DNA of 37,831 nt from Solemya elarraichensis gill symbiont (GTDB lineage Bacteria; Pseudomonadota; Gammaproteobacteria; Chromatiales; Chromatiaceae), in contig NZ_MPRK01000004.1 in NCBI RefSeq assembly GCF_002021095.1, positions 1-37,831 on the forward strand, written 5' to 3'. The notes below the pieces were generated by a model that saw only the letters and a list, made by a program, of their open reading frames with translations, did no database searches and was not told where the DNA came from. This document shows, in pieces, positions 10,259 through 19,560 of this stretch. How positions within the stretch are numbered: position 1 is the first letter of the stretch; each line of letters begins with the position of its first letter. The position numbers and the translations under genes are program-made.

Positions 10259-10999
10259 TTACTGTTGCGTCATACGACCGCCATCAACAGCAATAATCTG
10301 TCCGGTAATATAATCTGCTTCCGTAACCAGGAAGCGGATAGTGCTGGCGATGTCATCGGGGCTACCGGGGCGTTGCAGTGCTGTGCGTGACAGCATTCGG
10401 GTCTTCTCTTCATCAGCGAGGCCGTGTTCGGGCCACAGGATAATTCCGGGTGCGACACCGTTGACGCGCACATAGGGCCCCAGTTCACGCGCAAGTACCT
10501 TCACCATCATCGCGTTGGCTGCTTTAGCCATTGAGTAAACCGCGAAATCCTTTTTCGGACGGCAGCCGTGAACATCGACCATATTAACAATTGAGCCATT
10601 TGACTCTGTCAGCCAGGGAGCGGCGGCCTGGGCAAGAAAAAAGGGTGCTTTCATATTTGTGCCGACAAGATCTTCCCACTGTTCCGCTTCCACGTGCCCC
10701 ATTTTTGTTGCATAGAAACTTGAAGCGTTATTAATCAGTGCATCGAGACGCTGGTTGAAGGCAGCTGCCTGCTCAACCAGGTTTGGAATGATTCCTTCCT
10801 CGAGTAAATCACCTTGAAGCATGGTCGCTGAGCGCTCACGCAGTGAGTTGAGTGCAGCGGCCAGTTTTGCTGCGTTGTCAGATGAATTGCGGTAATGAAT
10901 CACTATGTCATAACCGGCAGCATGCAGCAGGCGTGCGGTGGCGGCGCCAAGTCTGGTGGCACCACCTGTAATCAGGGCTGTTTTTCTTGTCTGTTCCAC
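10259..10999 (-). CDS. Pteridine reductase-type short-chain dehydrogenase
   Basis: NADPH-dependent SDR, probably reducing dihydrobiopterin/dihydrofolate-like pterins (FolM/PTR1 type). The 246 residues show the nucleotide-binding motif TGGATRLGA (11-19), with the arginine typical of pteridine reductases, the NNAS motif (90-93) followed by SFY, and catalytic Tyr155-x3-Lys159 (YSMAKAAN). The C-terminus has the usual ITGQIIAVDGG. The start is GTG at 10999, preceded by GAGG; no better upstream start is seen. It is convergent with glnB and divergent from the MidA-type gene. The precise substrate is inferred from the family, and a general SDR role cannot be excluded. Confidence 0.8.
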   Translation of the reverse strand: MEQTRKTALITGGATRLGAATARLLHAAGYDIVIHYRNSSDNAAKLAAALNSLRERSATMLQGDLLEEGIIPNLVEQAAAFNQRLDALINNASSFYATKMGHVEAEQWEDLVGTNMKAPFFLAQAAAPWLTESNGSIVNMVDVHGCRPKKDFAVYSMAKAANAMMVKVLARELGPYVRVNGVAPGIILWPEHGLADEEKTRMLSRTALQRPGSPDDIASTIRFLVTEADYITGQIIAVDGGRMTQQ

Positions 11000-11092
11000 T
11001 GCAATTGCCTCGCTGAGTCTATTGGCAGAAATAGTTGCTGCCTAATTTGCTACACTCGTTTTATTGAATAACGTATTTCATTATTACGCGCT

Positions 11093-12262
11093 ATGCACAT
11101 AAAGTCACTGCCACAGCCCGGCGACGAAGAATCAGTTCTCAGTCAACATTTGCAAGCCGCCATTTGCGATGAAATTGAAGTGGCCGGTGGCAAAATCGGC
11201 TTTGATCGTTACATGGAGATGGCTCTCTATTACCCGGGGCTCGGTTATTACGCCGGTGGGCAGCAGAAGTTTGGTTCACAGGGTGATTTTGTTACAGCGC
11301 CAGAGGTGTCGTCACTCTATGGACAAGCACTTGCACGCCAGGTTGCCGAACTGTTGCAGCAACTCGACAAGGGTTGTGTGATTGAATTCGGCGCCGGCTC
11401 GGGAAAGTTGGCAGTTGACCTGGTGACACAGCTGGAAGCGGATGATGCTCTTCCGCAAAGCTATACGATCATTGAGCTGAGTGCTGAACTCAGGCACAGG
11501 CAGCAGCAGACAATTCGTGAGTCGATCCCGCAGCACGAGTCACTGTTTCACTGGCTTGATCACTTGCCGGAGAGCCACGTCGAGGCAGTCATTATCGCCA
11601 ACGAGGTGCTTGATGCAATGCCGGTGCATCGTTTTCGTCACACTGCCGGCAGATTTGAAGAGCTGTTGGTCGGCTGCAGGGAAGGGCGCTCCGTCACCAG
11701 TTGGGGACGCTGTTCGGTAGTACTCACAGACGCAATTACGGCGCTCTCCGTCGATTTTGACGAGGGTTATGAATCGGAGATCAACCTGCGCTTGCGTCCC
11801 TGGATTCATGCCCTCTCCGATCTTCTCGGGCGTGGCGCAGTCCTACTGGTCGATTATGGTTACGCGCGGAGTGACTACTATCATCCCGACCGTTATTCTG
11901 GCACCCTGATGTGCCACTACCGGCACATAGCACATGATGATGCACTCTTGTGGCCAGGGCTACAGGATATTACTTCACATGTTGATTTTACCGCGGTTGC
12001 CGAAGCGGCCTCTGCAGTGGACCTCGATGTACACGGCTACACCAGCCAGGGCAATTTCCTGATTGGCTGTGGTATTGATGAGTTGATCGCCGAGTCAGGG
12101 CAAGGGCTCAATATGACCGACTCGTATAGCCAGGCAGGGGCGGTTAAGCGCCTGATGTTACCCACCGAGATGGGAGAGGTATTCAAGGTGATGGCCCTGG
12201 GCCGGGGGATCGAGCAGCCCTTGCGAGGATTTGGTTTCAGGGACTTAACCGGCAGCCTGTAG
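11093..12262 (+). CDS. MidA/NDUFAF7-type SAM-dependent methyltransferase
   Basis: Member of the class I SAM-dependent methyltransferase family COG1565. Mitochondrial homologues (NDUFAF7/MidA) methylate an arginine of complex I subunit NDUFS2; the bacterial substrate is not established. The 389 residues begin with the family-specific segment around FDRYMEMALYYPGLGYYA and QGDFVTAPEVSSLYGQ. The SAM-binding motif EFGAGSGKLAVDL follows near residues 97-109. NEVLDAMPVHRF and LLVDYGYAR are further family hallmarks. There is no strong ribosome binding site before the ATG, and no better start. It is divergent from the SDR gene and convergent with bamD. Confidence 0.85.
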   Translation: MHIKSLPQPGDEESVLSQHLQAAICDEIEVAGGKIGFDRYMEMALYYPGLGYYAGGQQKFGSQGDFVTAPEVSSLYGQALARQVAELLQQLDKGCVIEFGAGSGKLAVDLVTQLEADDALPQSYTIIELSAELRHRQQQTIRESIPQHESLFHWLDHLPESHVEAVIIANEVLDAMPVHRFRHTAGRFEELLVGCREGRSVTSWGRCSVVLTDAITALSVDFDEGYESEINLRLRPWIHALSDLLGRGAVLLVDYGYARSDYYHPDRYSGTLMCHYRHIAHDDALLWPGLQDITSHVDFTAVAEAASAVDLDVHGYTSQGNFLIGCGIDELIAESGQGLNMTDSYSQAGAVKRLMLPTEMGEVFKVMALGRGIEQPLRGFGFRDLTGSL

Positions 12263-12297
12263 GAACGCCACCAGGGCGGCGCTCCTGCAGGTTGTTT
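12256..12297 (+). terminator. Terminator-like hairpin between convergent midA-type gene and bamD
   Basis: CCTGTAGGA (12256-12264) pairs with TCCTGCAGG (12283-12291) with one G-U pair. CGCC/GGCG extends the stem inside, and a short GTTGTTT tail follows. The left arm includes the TAG stop of the upstream gene. It may act in both directions. Confidence 0.5.
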
Positions 12298-12299
12298 GA

Positions 12300-13115
12300 T
12301 CAGTTTTCGTCGAGACCGAAGTAGTCCCAGATGCTGCGCAGCAGACTCTTTTCACCTTCCTTGTACTCATCAGAGGCAAAGTTGGCTTCGTTAAGCGCCA
12401 AAACACGGCGTGTATCTTCAGCCAGTTTCGGTAGTTCCATCTTGTCGTAGGCCTGCGCCATGATTTCCAGGGCATCCTTGACAGAAGGCGTGCGCTGATA
12501 ATTCTGAACGACATAGATTCCACGGTTGGCGGCTGCAAGGTAGGCTCCGCGATCCAGGTAGTATTGAGCAACATGGACTTCGTGGCGTGCAATTGAGTTG
12601 TGCAGGAAGATCGCACGCTGCTTGGCATCTTTGGCATAACGGCTTGCAGGGTAGCGTTCTACAACTTCACGGAAAGCATCATAGGCTGCCTGGAACGTTT
12701 CCGGATCACGCTGTGATGAATCGGTTGGTATAAAACGGTCCAGCAGGCCAAGATTGCGGTTGAGGTTAACCACGCCCTTCATGTAGTAAGCATATGCGAC
12801 CTGGGGGTGCTCCGGGTGCAGACGAATGAAACGGTCTAGTGCATCAATAGCCGAGTCCGCTTCATCATACTTGTAGTAGGCAAACGCAATGTCGAGTTGA
12901 GCTTGTGCTGCCTGGTGACCGTACGGGTAACTTGCCTCAAGTAACTCGTAATACTTGATCGCGTCTTCGTAGTCGCCTTCAGCCAGGGCACCAGATGCTT
13001 CGGTATAAAACCGGTCGGCAGACCAGTTCCTGGTTTTATCATCATTTTTCTTGTTTGATGCGCAACCCGCCAGCAGGATTGCAGCGAGCAAGATGTAGAG
13101 GAAGTGCCGCCCCAT
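12300..13115 (-). CDS. bamD: Outer membrane protein assembly lipoprotein BamD
   Basis: Essential outer-membrane lipoprotein of the BAM complex, which inserts beta-barrel proteins. The 271-residue product has a lipoprotein signal ending LLAGC, with the lipidated Cys18 followed by Ala, so no inner-membrane retention signal. Five tetratricopeptide-type repeats follow, including YEDAIKYYELLEASYPYG, YDEADSAIDALDRFIRLHP and REVVERYPASRYAKDA. The conserved segment RNLGLLDRFIPTDSSQRDP is diagnostic for BamD. It is divergent from rluD across only 29 bases, the common gammaproteobacterial bamD/rluD arrangement. Confidence 0.96.
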   Translation of the reverse strand: MGRHFLYILLAAILLAGCASNKKNDDKTRNWSADRFYTEASGALAEGDYEDAIKYYELLEASYPYGHQAAQAQLDIAFAYYKYDEADSAIDALDRFIRLHPEHPQVAYAYYMKGVVNLNRNLGLLDRFIPTDSSQRDPETFQAAYDAFREVVERYPASRYAKDAKQRAIFLHNSIARHEVHVAQYYLDRGAYLAAANRGIYVVQNYQRTPSVKDALEIMAQAYDKMELPKLAEDTRRVLALNEANFASDEYKEGEKSLLRSIWDYFGLDEN

Positions 13116-13144
13116 CTGAGATTAATTCCTGTAATATTCGCCGA

Positions 13145-14146
13145 ATGGACGAAAGTATAACGGATTTGACGTTGGAAGCGACAGAATCTGATCAATCTGA
13201 ACCGGATTATCTGCAGGCAGTGGTCGATTTGCAGCTCTCGGGCAGCCGTCTCGACCAGGCTTTGGTGGCTCTTTTTCCCGATTATTCACGCAGCAGACTA
13301 CAATCCTGGGTGAAATCGGGGCGTGTTCGCCTGAATGGCGAGGCTGCCAGAAACAAGGATAAGGTCAAAAACGGTGATGTGATTCTTCTCGATGCTGAAG
13401 AGGAGAAAGTGACCTATGTCCGCGCTGAAGAGATCGCGCTCGATATTGTCTATGAAGATGAGCACCTGATCGTGGTCAATAAGCCTGCAGGGCTTGTTGT
13501 GCACCCGGCTGCCGGGAATCCGGCCGGAACCATGCAAAATGGCCTGCTGTATCATGCGCCGGAACTGGAGAAGCTGCCGAGGGCAGGCATTGTTCACCGG
13601 CTCGACAAGGAGACCTCCGGTCTGCTGGTGGTGGCACGCAGCCTGAAGGCGCACAAACGCCTGGTTGAACTGCTGCAGGCGCGTGATATTCATCGCGAAT
13701 ACCGAACCATCGTCAACGGCGTGCTGATTACCGGCGGCCATATCGATGCGCCGGTCGGGCGTCATCCGACCCAACGCGTCAAGATGGCTGTCGTGCCATC
13801 CGGCAAAGAGGCGCAGACCGATTACCGCGTCTTGGAGAAATTTCCTGCGCACACACTGCTGCAGGTCAAATTGCACTCGGGCAGAACGCACCAGATACGC
13901 GTCCACATGGCACACATTCGTCACCCGGTGGTAGGAGATCCTGTTTACGGTGGGCGTTTGCGCCTTCCTGCAGGTGCCACTGAACCTCTCAAGGAGGCGT
14001 TGAGGCATTTCAAACGCCAGGCACTACACGCTTTCAAACTGGGTTTTGATCATCCACACACTGGCGAATATGTCGAATGGCAGGCCGAGATGCCTGATGA
14101 CATGCTGAATCTGCTCGAGACACTGCGCGAAGACGCCAATGCCTGA
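13145..14146 (+). CDS. rluD: 23S rRNA pseudouridine synthase RluD
   Basis: Makes pseudouridines 1911, 1915 and 1917 (E. coli numbering) in helix 69 of 23S rRNA. From the ATG at 13145 (MDESITDLTLEA) the product has 333 residues. The N-terminal S4 RNA-binding domain (SGSRLDQALVALFPDYSRSRL) is followed by the RluA-type catalytic domain with HRLDKETSGL at 151-160, including catalytic Asp154. An open frame reaches 50 codons further upstream, but it runs antisense into bamD and is not family-like. No clear Shine-Dalgarno precedes 13145. The stop overlaps the pgeF start by 8 bases. The bamD context supports RluD over RluA/RluC. Confidence 0.95.
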   Translation: MDESITDLTLEATESDQSEPDYLQAVVDLQLSGSRLDQALVALFPDYSRSRLQSWVKSGRVRLNGEAARNKDKVKNGDVILLDAEEEKVTYVRAEEIALDIVYEDEHLIVVNKPAGLVVHPAAGNPAGTMQNGLLYHAPELEKLPRAGIVHRLDKETSGLLVVARSLKAHKRLVELLQARDIHREYRTIVNGVLITGGHIDAPVGRHPTQRVKMAVVPSGKEAQTDYRVLEKFPAHTLLQVKLHSGRTHQIRVHMAHIRHPVVGDPVYGGRLRLPAGATEPLKEALRHFKRQALHAFKLGFDHPHTGEYVEWQAEMPDDMLNLLETLREDANA

Positions 14147-14900
14147 TCGTATCGTCAGGCGTGACGGAATGCACTGGATTGAACCCGATTGGCCGGCGCC
14201 AGCGAACATCAAGGCTATTTCCACTATGCGTCAAGGCGGCATCAGCAGTGAGCCATGGGCGAGCCTTAACCTGGGTGATTATGTCGGGGATGATTCACAA
14301 CATGTTGCACATAACCGTGCGGAACTGGTTCGTGCCGCAGGTGTGCCAGCTGAACCGCACTGGCTCAGGCAGGTGCATGGCTGCGATGTGGTTGAGACGC
14401 AGCACGTTCAGGGCGGGTGTGATGCCGATGCAGCCTGTTCATTTCAAAGCGGTGAGGTGTGCGTGGTGATGACGGCCGACTGCCTGCCGGTACTGATCTG
14501 TGACCGCAGTGGCACTATGGTCGCAGCAGTGCACGCGGGCTGGCGTGGTCTGTGCGACGGTGTGCTCGAAGCTGCAATCGCCAAACTGGAAACGTCTGCC
14601 GGGAACCTCGTTGGATGGCTTGGCCCTGCCATCAGCCAGCAAGCTTTCGAGGTTGGTGAGGAGGTACGCGATGCCTTTATTGCCAGGGAGAGTCGTGCGC
14701 AAGAGGCATTTATACGAAACCGGCAGGGGCGCTGGATGGCGGATATCTACCTGCTGGCACGTCAACGGCTGGAAAATGCAGGAGTTATGCATGTGTTTGG
14801 CGGTAACTATTGTACTTTCACTGAAGAGGGTGACTTCTTTTCATACCGGCGCGACGGCATCACCGGGCGCATGGCCAGCATGATCTGGATTGCCCCATGA
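14139..14900 (+). CDS. pgeF: Peptidoglycan editing factor PgeF (YfiH, laccase-domain family)
   Basis: Cytoplasmic protein of the YfiH/DUF152 family. In E. coli PgeF removes wrongly incorporated L-serine from UDP-MurNAc precursors; relatives act as purine nucleoside phosphorylases. The 253 residues contain the metal-site residues His80 (RQVHG), Cys115 (TADCLPVL) and His132 (VHAGWRGL). The C-terminal signature FFSYRRDGITGRMAS is also present. The start overlaps the end of rluD by 8 bases, and the stop overlaps the next start (ATGA), so rluD, pgeF and the acyltransferase are translationally coupled. rluD-pgeF adjacency is common in Gammaproteobacteria. Confidence 0.92.
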   Translation: MPDRIVRRDGMHWIEPDWPAPANIKAISTMRQGGISSEPWASLNLGDYVGDDSQHVAHNRAELVRAAGVPAEPHWLRQVHGCDVVETQHVQGGCDADAACSFQSGEVCVVMTADCLPVLICDRSGTMVAAVHAGWRGLCDGVLEAAIAKLETSAGNLVGWLGPAISQQAFEVGEEVRDAFIARESRAQEAFIRNRQGRWMADIYLLARQRLENAGVMHVFGGNYCTFTEEGDFFSYRRDGITGRMASMIWIAP

Positions 14901-15559
14901 GCACACTTGCCTGGCTGTTGCTCGCTGTATCAACGATCGTTGTACTGTTTCACTTTGTGATGCCTGCTTATAACGGTGCAGACTGGGGGGCGCCGTTTCT
15001 CAACCGACTGGATGGCCTCAACCGTCTCTTCTGTCGATTTCTCCATCGGCTTCCTGCAGACAATTTCGACTTGCCTGAGAGTGGACCCGCAATCGTGGCT
15101 TCCAACCATGTCTCCGGACTTGATTCCCTGTTATTGCTTGCAGCCTCGCCAAGGCCCTTGCGTTTCATGATTGCACGTGAGCAATACGAACGCTTTGGTA
15201 TGCGGTGGCTGTTCCATGCGCTTGGTGCGATCCCGGTCGATCGCAGTGGCAGACCCGAAAAGGCGATGCGCGAGGCTGTCAATGCATTGAAAGCGGGGGA
15301 GGTCATCGCAATATTCCCGCATGGGAAAATCCATCTTCCCGGTGATCCTCCGCGGAAACTGAAAGGCGGTGCCGCGAGACTGTCAGCCATATCCCAATGC
15401 CCGGTTCATGCACTCATGATCGAAGGTATACGCCTGAAGGGAGTTGTCGTTGCCTCGGTTTTTGTTCCTTCGCGCGCCACGGTAAAAGAGGTCGCTGTGC
15501 TCTATCCGGAAGATGGCGCGCATGCTCTTCATGAGCAACTTGAGAAGATCTACACTTGA
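14897..15559 (+). CDS. PlsC-like 1-acyl-glycerol-3-phosphate acyltransferase
   Basis: Lysophospholipid acyltransferase family, membrane-associated, likely involved in phospholipid synthesis or remodelling. The 220 residues begin with one hydrophobic segment (LAWLLLAVSTIVVLFHFV). Acyltransferase block I is NHVSGLDS, with the HX4D catalytic pair His71/Asp76. Block III reads FPHGKIHLPGD (140-150) where the classical family has FPEGTR, so the glycerol-phosphate-binding glutamate and arginine are replaced. The N-terminus overlaps the pgeF stop by 4 bases. Because of the altered block III the acceptor substrate may differ from standard PlsC, so I leave the gene symbol empty. Confidence 0.8.
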   Translation: MSTLAWLLLAVSTIVVLFHFVMPAYNGADWGAPFLNRLDGLNRLFCRFLHRLPADNFDLPESGPAIVASNHVSGLDSLLLLAASPRPLRFMIAREQYERFGMRWLFHALGAIPVDRSGRPEKAMREAVNALKAGEVIAIFPHGKIHLPGDPPRKLKGGAARLSAISQCPVHALMIEGIRLKGVVVASVFVPSRATVKEVAVLYPEDGAHALHEQLEKIYT

Positions 15560-15562
15560 AGC

Positions 15563-15590
15563 GTTGATTCCACGGCGAATGTCCCAATAT
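15563..15590 (+). promoter_or_regulatory. Possible heat-shock (sigma-32) promoter for clpB
   Basis: GTTGATT (15563-15569), then 12 bases, then TCCCAATAT (15582-15590) resembles the sigma-32 pattern CTTGAAA-N11-15-CCCCATNT. An exact CTTGAA at 15555-15560 is also present but too far from the -10. clpB is a classical heat-shock gene, which supports the reading. Confidence 0.45.
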
Positions 15591-15630
15591 AAAAGGCAAC
15601 AGATTACTATTTTTTAAGTGAGTTGCACCC

Positions 15631-18207
15631 ATGCGAATGGACAAATTGACCAACAAGTTTCAACTGGCGCTGGCCGATGCCCAGAGCCTGGCTGTCGGGC
15701 GGGATCACCAGTTTATTGAGCCTTTTCACCTTCTGGTTGCTTTACTGGATCAGGAAGGTGGCAGTACACGCCACCTGCTTTCGAGTGCTGACGTCAACGT
15801 TAACCAGCTGCGTTCCCGTCTTGGTGAGATGCTTGAGCGTCTGCCGAGTGTCGAGGGGCATGCGGGAGACGTGACGGTTTCAAATGATCTCGGTCGCTTG
15901 CTCAATCAGACCGACAAGCTGGCACAGAAGCGCAATGACCAGTACATCTCCAGCGAACTTTTCCTGCTTGCTGCAATTGAGGACAAGGGCGAGGTTGGCA
16001 AGGCATTGCGTGATGCAGGTGCGGCCAAAGGCAGTATTGAGAAGTCTATCGATTCGGTACGCGGTGGTGATGCCGTGAATGACCCGAATGCCGAAGACCA
16101 GAGACAGGCGCTTGAGAAATACACGATTGATATGACCGAGCGTGCCGAACAGGGCAAGCTTGATCCTGTTATCGGGCGTGACGAGGAGATTCGACGCTCA
16201 ATCCAGGTACTGCAGCGTCGTACCAAGAACAACCCTGTGCTGATCGGTGAACCGGGTGTCGGTAAAACCGCGATTGTTGAAGGATTGGCGCAGCGTATCG
16301 TCAACGGTGAGGTGCCCGAGGGTATCAAGGGCAAGCGTTTGCTGTCACTTGATCTCGGCGCACTGCTTGCAGGTGCCAAGTTCCGCGGTGATTTTGAGGA
16401 GCGACTTAAGGCGCTGCTCAATGACGTTGCCAAGTCCGAGGGCAATATCATTCTTTTCATCGATGAGATTCACACTATGGTTGGTGCGGGTAAGGCGGAA
16501 GGTGCGATGGATGCCGGAAATATGCTCAAGCCTGCACTGGCGCGCGGTGAGCTGCACTGTATTGGTGCCACTACGCTGGATGAGTACCGCAAGTATGTCG
16601 AGAAGGACGCTGCACTTGAGCGTCGTTTCCAGAAAGTTCTGGTCGATGAGCCGAGTGTCGAAGATACCATCGCAATTCTGCGAGGACTCAAGGAGCGCTA
16701 CGAAGTGCATCACCGTGTCGAGATTACTGATCCGGCGATTGTTGCGGCTGCAACCCTGTCGACACGTTACATCACTGACCGTCAGCAGCCAGACAAGGCG
16801 ATCGATCTGATCGATGAGGCGGCGTCAAGAATTCGCATGGAGATCGATTCCAAGCCCGAGTTGATGGATCGTCTCGAACGTCGCCTGATTCAGCTCAAGA
16901 TAGAGCGCGAGGCACTCAAAAAAGAATCGGATGGCGCATCGAAAAAGCGTCTCAAGGTTCTTGAAGAGCAGATTGCCGAGTTGGAGAGCGAGTTCTCCGA
17001 CCTCGATGAAATATGGAAGGCGGAAAAGGCCGCTGTGCAGGGTACTGCACATATCAAGGAGGCGCTTGAACAGGCGCGAATCGAATTTGAAACCGCTAAC
17101 CGCGCAGGCGACCTGCAGCGTATGTCGGAGCTCCAGTATGGACGCATTCCCGAGCTCGAGAATCAACTCTCGCAGGCGGCGGAAGCAGAAGCCGGGCAGC
17201 AGGAGACACAGCTGTTGCGCAGCAATGTTACCGAGGAGGAGATTGCCGAGGTGGTGTCGCGCTGGACCGGAATTCCTGTCAGCAAGATGCTTGAGGGTGA
17301 GCGTGACAAGCTGCTGCAGATGGAGCAGCAGTTGGGCAAGCGTGTGATCGGCCAGGGTGAGGCGGTCGGTGCGGTTTCCGATGCGATTCGCCGCTCGCGT
17401 GCCGGGCTTTCCGATCCGAATCAGCCGAATGGCTCATTCCTTTTTCTTGGTCCGACCGGTGTCGGTAAGACCGAGCTGTGTAAATCGCTTGCAGAGTTCC
17501 TTTTCGATACTGAAGAGGCGATGGTTCGCATCGACATGTCGGAGTTCATGGAGAAGCATTCGGTCGCACGTTTGATCGGCGCACCTCCTGGCTATGTCGG
17601 TTACGAGGAGGGCGGTTACCTGACCGAGGCCGTGCGTCGCAGGCCCTATTCCGTGATCCTGCTCGACGAGGTCGAGAAGGCCCACCCGGATGTCTTCAAT
17701 GTACTGTTGCAGGTGCTTGATGACGGTCGCCTGACGGATGGTCAGGGTCGTACGGTCGATTTCCGCAATACGGTGATCGTTATGACCTCCAACCTGGGTT
17801 CTGACCTGATTCAGCAGATGGCCGGTGAAGAGAACTACGAGTCGATGAAAAACGGCGTGATGGAAGTCGTGGGTGGTCATTTCCGTCCCGAGTTCATCAA
17901 CCGTCTCGACGAGATCGTGGTCTTTCACCCACTCGGTCGCGAGCAGATTCGTGCCATTACGGATATCCAGATCAGCTATCTCAGGGAGCGTCTTGCTGCT
18001 CGCGACATCACGCTGAATGTATCAGATGCAGTGCTTGACCATCTTGGTGAGGCGGGATTCGATCCTGTCTACGGAGCGCGTCCACTCAAGCGTGCCATCA
18101 GGCAGCAGCTTGAGAACCGCTTGGCGCAGGAGATCTTGTCAGGACGGTTCGGTCCGGATTCGACAGTCCACGCAGAACTCTCTGGCGGCGACGTAATTTT
18201 CAATTAA
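15631..18207 (+). CDS. clpB: ATP-dependent disaggregase ClpB
   Basis: Hexameric AAA+ chaperone that, with DnaK/DnaJ/GrpE, pulls proteins out of aggregates after heat stress. The 858-residue product starts [18 protein letters not shown] like E. coli ClpB. It has the N-domain, AAA-1 with Walker A GEPGVGKT and Walker [10 protein letters not shown], the long coiled-coil middle domain (about residues 405-525, rich in Glu/Lys/Leu/Arg) that distinguishes ClpB from ClpA/ClpC, and AAA-2 with GPTGVGKTE and [13 protein letters not shown] second possible start two codons later (15637) cannot be excluded. A sigma-32-like promoter lies upstream. Its stop is 9 bases from the convergent TatD-family gene. Confidence 0.98.
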   Translation: MRMDKLTNKFQLALADAQSLAVGRDHQFIEPFHLLVALLDQEGGSTRHLLSSADVNVNQLRSRLGEMLERLPSVEGHAGDVTVSNDLGRLLNQTDKLAQKRNDQYISSELFLLAAIEDKGEVGKALRDAGAAKGSIEKSIDSVRGGDAVNDPNAEDQRQALEKYTIDMTERAEQGKLDPVIGRDEEIRRSIQVLQRRTKNNPVLIGEPGVGKTAIVEGLAQRIVNGEVPEGIKGKRLLSLDLGALLAGAKFRGDFEERLKALLNDVAKSEGNIILFIDEIHTMVGAGKAEGAMDAGNMLKPALARGELHCIGATTLDEYRKYVEKDAALERRFQKVLVDEPSVEDTIAILRGLKERYEVHHRVEITDPAIVAAATLSTRYITDRQQPDKAIDLIDEAASRIRMEIDSKPELMDRLERRLIQLKIEREALKKESDGASKKRLKVLEEQIAELESEFSDLDEIWKAEKAAVQGTAHIKEALEQARIEFETANRAGDLQRMSELQYGRIPELENQLSQAAEAEAGQQETQLLRSNVTEEEIAEVVSRWTGIPVSKMLEGERDKLLQMEQQLGKRVIGQGEAVGAVSDAIRRSRAGLSDPNQPNGSFLFLGPTGVGKTELCKSLAEFLFDTEEAMVRIDMSEFMEKHSVARLIGAPPGYVGYEEGGYLTEAVRRRPYSVILLDEVEKAHPDVFNVLLQVLDDGRLTDGQGRTVDFRNTVIVMTSNLGSDLIQQMAGEENYESMKNGVMEVVGGHFRPEFINRLDEIVVFHPLGREQIRAITDIQISYLRERLAARDITLNVSDAVLDHLGEAGFDPVYGARPLKRAIRQQLENRLAQEILSGRFGPDSTVHAELSGGDVIFN

Positions 18208-18216
18208 ATATTGAGC

Positions 18217-18987
18217 TCAGGAGACGTCCGGCAGGTTGAAAACCCGCCGGGCGTTTTCCGTTGTATAGCGCTCGACTTCTTCCGCTGATTCGCCACGCAG
18301 CTTGGCAAGAGTATCCCGTACTTCCGGCAGGTATGCAGGGCTGTTGCGTTCTCCATGATGATTGAAGCCGGTCATGTCGGGGGCGTCTGTTTCAAGCACG
18401 ATGGCTTCACTGGAAATCTGGCTGGCGAGCGTGTGCAGCCTGCGTGAGTGTGGGTAGGTCAGCATGCCGCCAAAGCCGAGGCAGAATCCGAGAGACTGGT
18501 AGTGTTCCGCCTGTTGCAATGAGCCGTTGAAAGCGTGCACCGTACCGCCGCGCACATGTGTCTCCTTTAGCAGGTGAATCATCTCGTCATGCGCTTTCCT
18601 GACGTGCAGAATCACGGGAAGATCCATTTCTGCAGCAATTTCGAGCTCCTGTTGTAGCAGCTTCATCTGGTGATTTCTGTCTGGATCGGAGAGGGCAAAA
18701 TCGAGGCCGATTTCACCAACTGCGATAACTTCCCCGTGTTCGACAAGCAGTTCCCTGAGCTTGCCAATATCTGGTGCCTGGTGCTGCTCCATAAAGTAGG
18801 GGTGCAGGCCGAGGGCTGCGTGCAGAAAAGGGTGTTTATGGCACAGGAGTAACGTGCGCCGCCAGCTATCCGCTGTTGTTCCCGGAATGACCAGGTCTGT
18901 TACACCGGCGTTGGCGGACCCCGCCAGTACAGCATCACGGTCGCGATCAAACTCTTCAAAATCAAGATGACAATGGCTATCGATCAT
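18217..18987 (-). CDS. TatD-family metal-dependent deoxyribonuclease
   Basis: TIM-barrel metal-dependent hydrolase of the TatD family, with 3'-5' exonuclease or DNase activity in characterised members. The 256 residues show the full set of metal ligands: HxH at His5/His7 (IDSHCHLD), ALGLHPYF, VGEIGLDF, VILHVRKAHDE, VHAFNGS and ETDAPD. The sequence looks closest to the YjjV/YcfH-like branch, but I cannot assign the exact orthologue. The start MIDSHCH is canonical. It is a single gene, convergent with clpB. Confidence 0.9.
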   Translation of the reverse strand: MIDSHCHLDFEEFDRDRDAVLAGSANAGVTDLVIPGTTADSWRRTLLLCHKHPFLHAALGLHPYFMEQHQAPDIGKLRELLVEHGEVIAVGEIGLDFALSDPDRNHQMKLLQQELEIAAEMDLPVILHVRKAHDEMIHLLKETHVRGGTVHAFNGSLQQAEHYQSLGFCLGFGGMLTYPHSRRLHTLASQISSEAIVLETDAPDMTGFNHHGERNSPAYLPEVRDTLAKLRGESAEEVERYTTENARRVFNLPDVS

Positions 18988-19110
18988 CTCTCCATTCTGA
19001 GTGCTGGCAGGAGTAATTGAAAGAAATTCCTGCTACTGTCGGTCTGATACCAGGTAACAGAATGATTCAGTGAGCGTTTGTTCAGTGAATCCTGACCAGG
19101 GAGAAATGAT

Positions 19111-19500
19111 ATGCGACATGAGAACAGGCAGTTTGAATATGATGGAAAACAGATTAACCTGGCCCTGAGTAAAAGGGCGATCAGGCAGTTGCAGCAAAGG
19201 GAAGAGAGCCTGCATGTCAACATGGAGCTGCTGTTCTCATGCCTGCTGCGTAAACGCGTGCTATTCAGCGATGAGCGCCCATCGGAAGCTGATACTTCTC
19301 TGGGTGATGTCGATAAACTCGCACTCTATTTTACCCCGCGGATGACAAAGGCATGTCATGTAAGCGACCTCTACGGTCCACCTGATTCGGCCGCCTTCCC
19401 GTTACAACATACCAGGCGTTTCCTACCCGGATGGCTTGAAATCGAGTATCATCCGCGTGACGGCTGGAAGGGTGCTTTCGGCTATGCTGGTGGGCATTGA
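19111..19500 (+). CDS. Hypothetical protein, 129 aa
   Basis: I do not recognise the family. The frame looks genuine: GGGAG lies 7 bases before the ATG, it fills the space between the divergent TatD gene and arsM, and composition matches its neighbours. The 129-residue product is soluble, with no membrane helix or signal peptide. The N-terminal part is basic and helical (KRAIRQLQQREESLHVNMEL), and a pair of cysteines occurs (FSCLL and KACHVSD). The C-terminal half is aromatic and proline-rich (FTPRMTK, LYGPPDS, FLPGWLEIEYHPRDGWKG) and ends FGYAGGH. It may be cotranscribed with arsM, 60 bases downstream. No function can be proposed. Confidence 0.7.
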   Translation: MRHENRQFEYDGKQINLALSKRAIRQLQQREESLHVNMELLFSCLLRKRVLFSDERPSEADTSLGDVDKLALYFTPRMTKACHVSDLYGPPDSAAFPLQHTRRFLPGWLEIEYHPRDGWKGAFGYAGGH

Positions 19501-19560
19501 AAAATTAACAGCGTGCCTCAATATTTTAATGTCAGAAAATGATTTCAGAGAATAAGCCTG

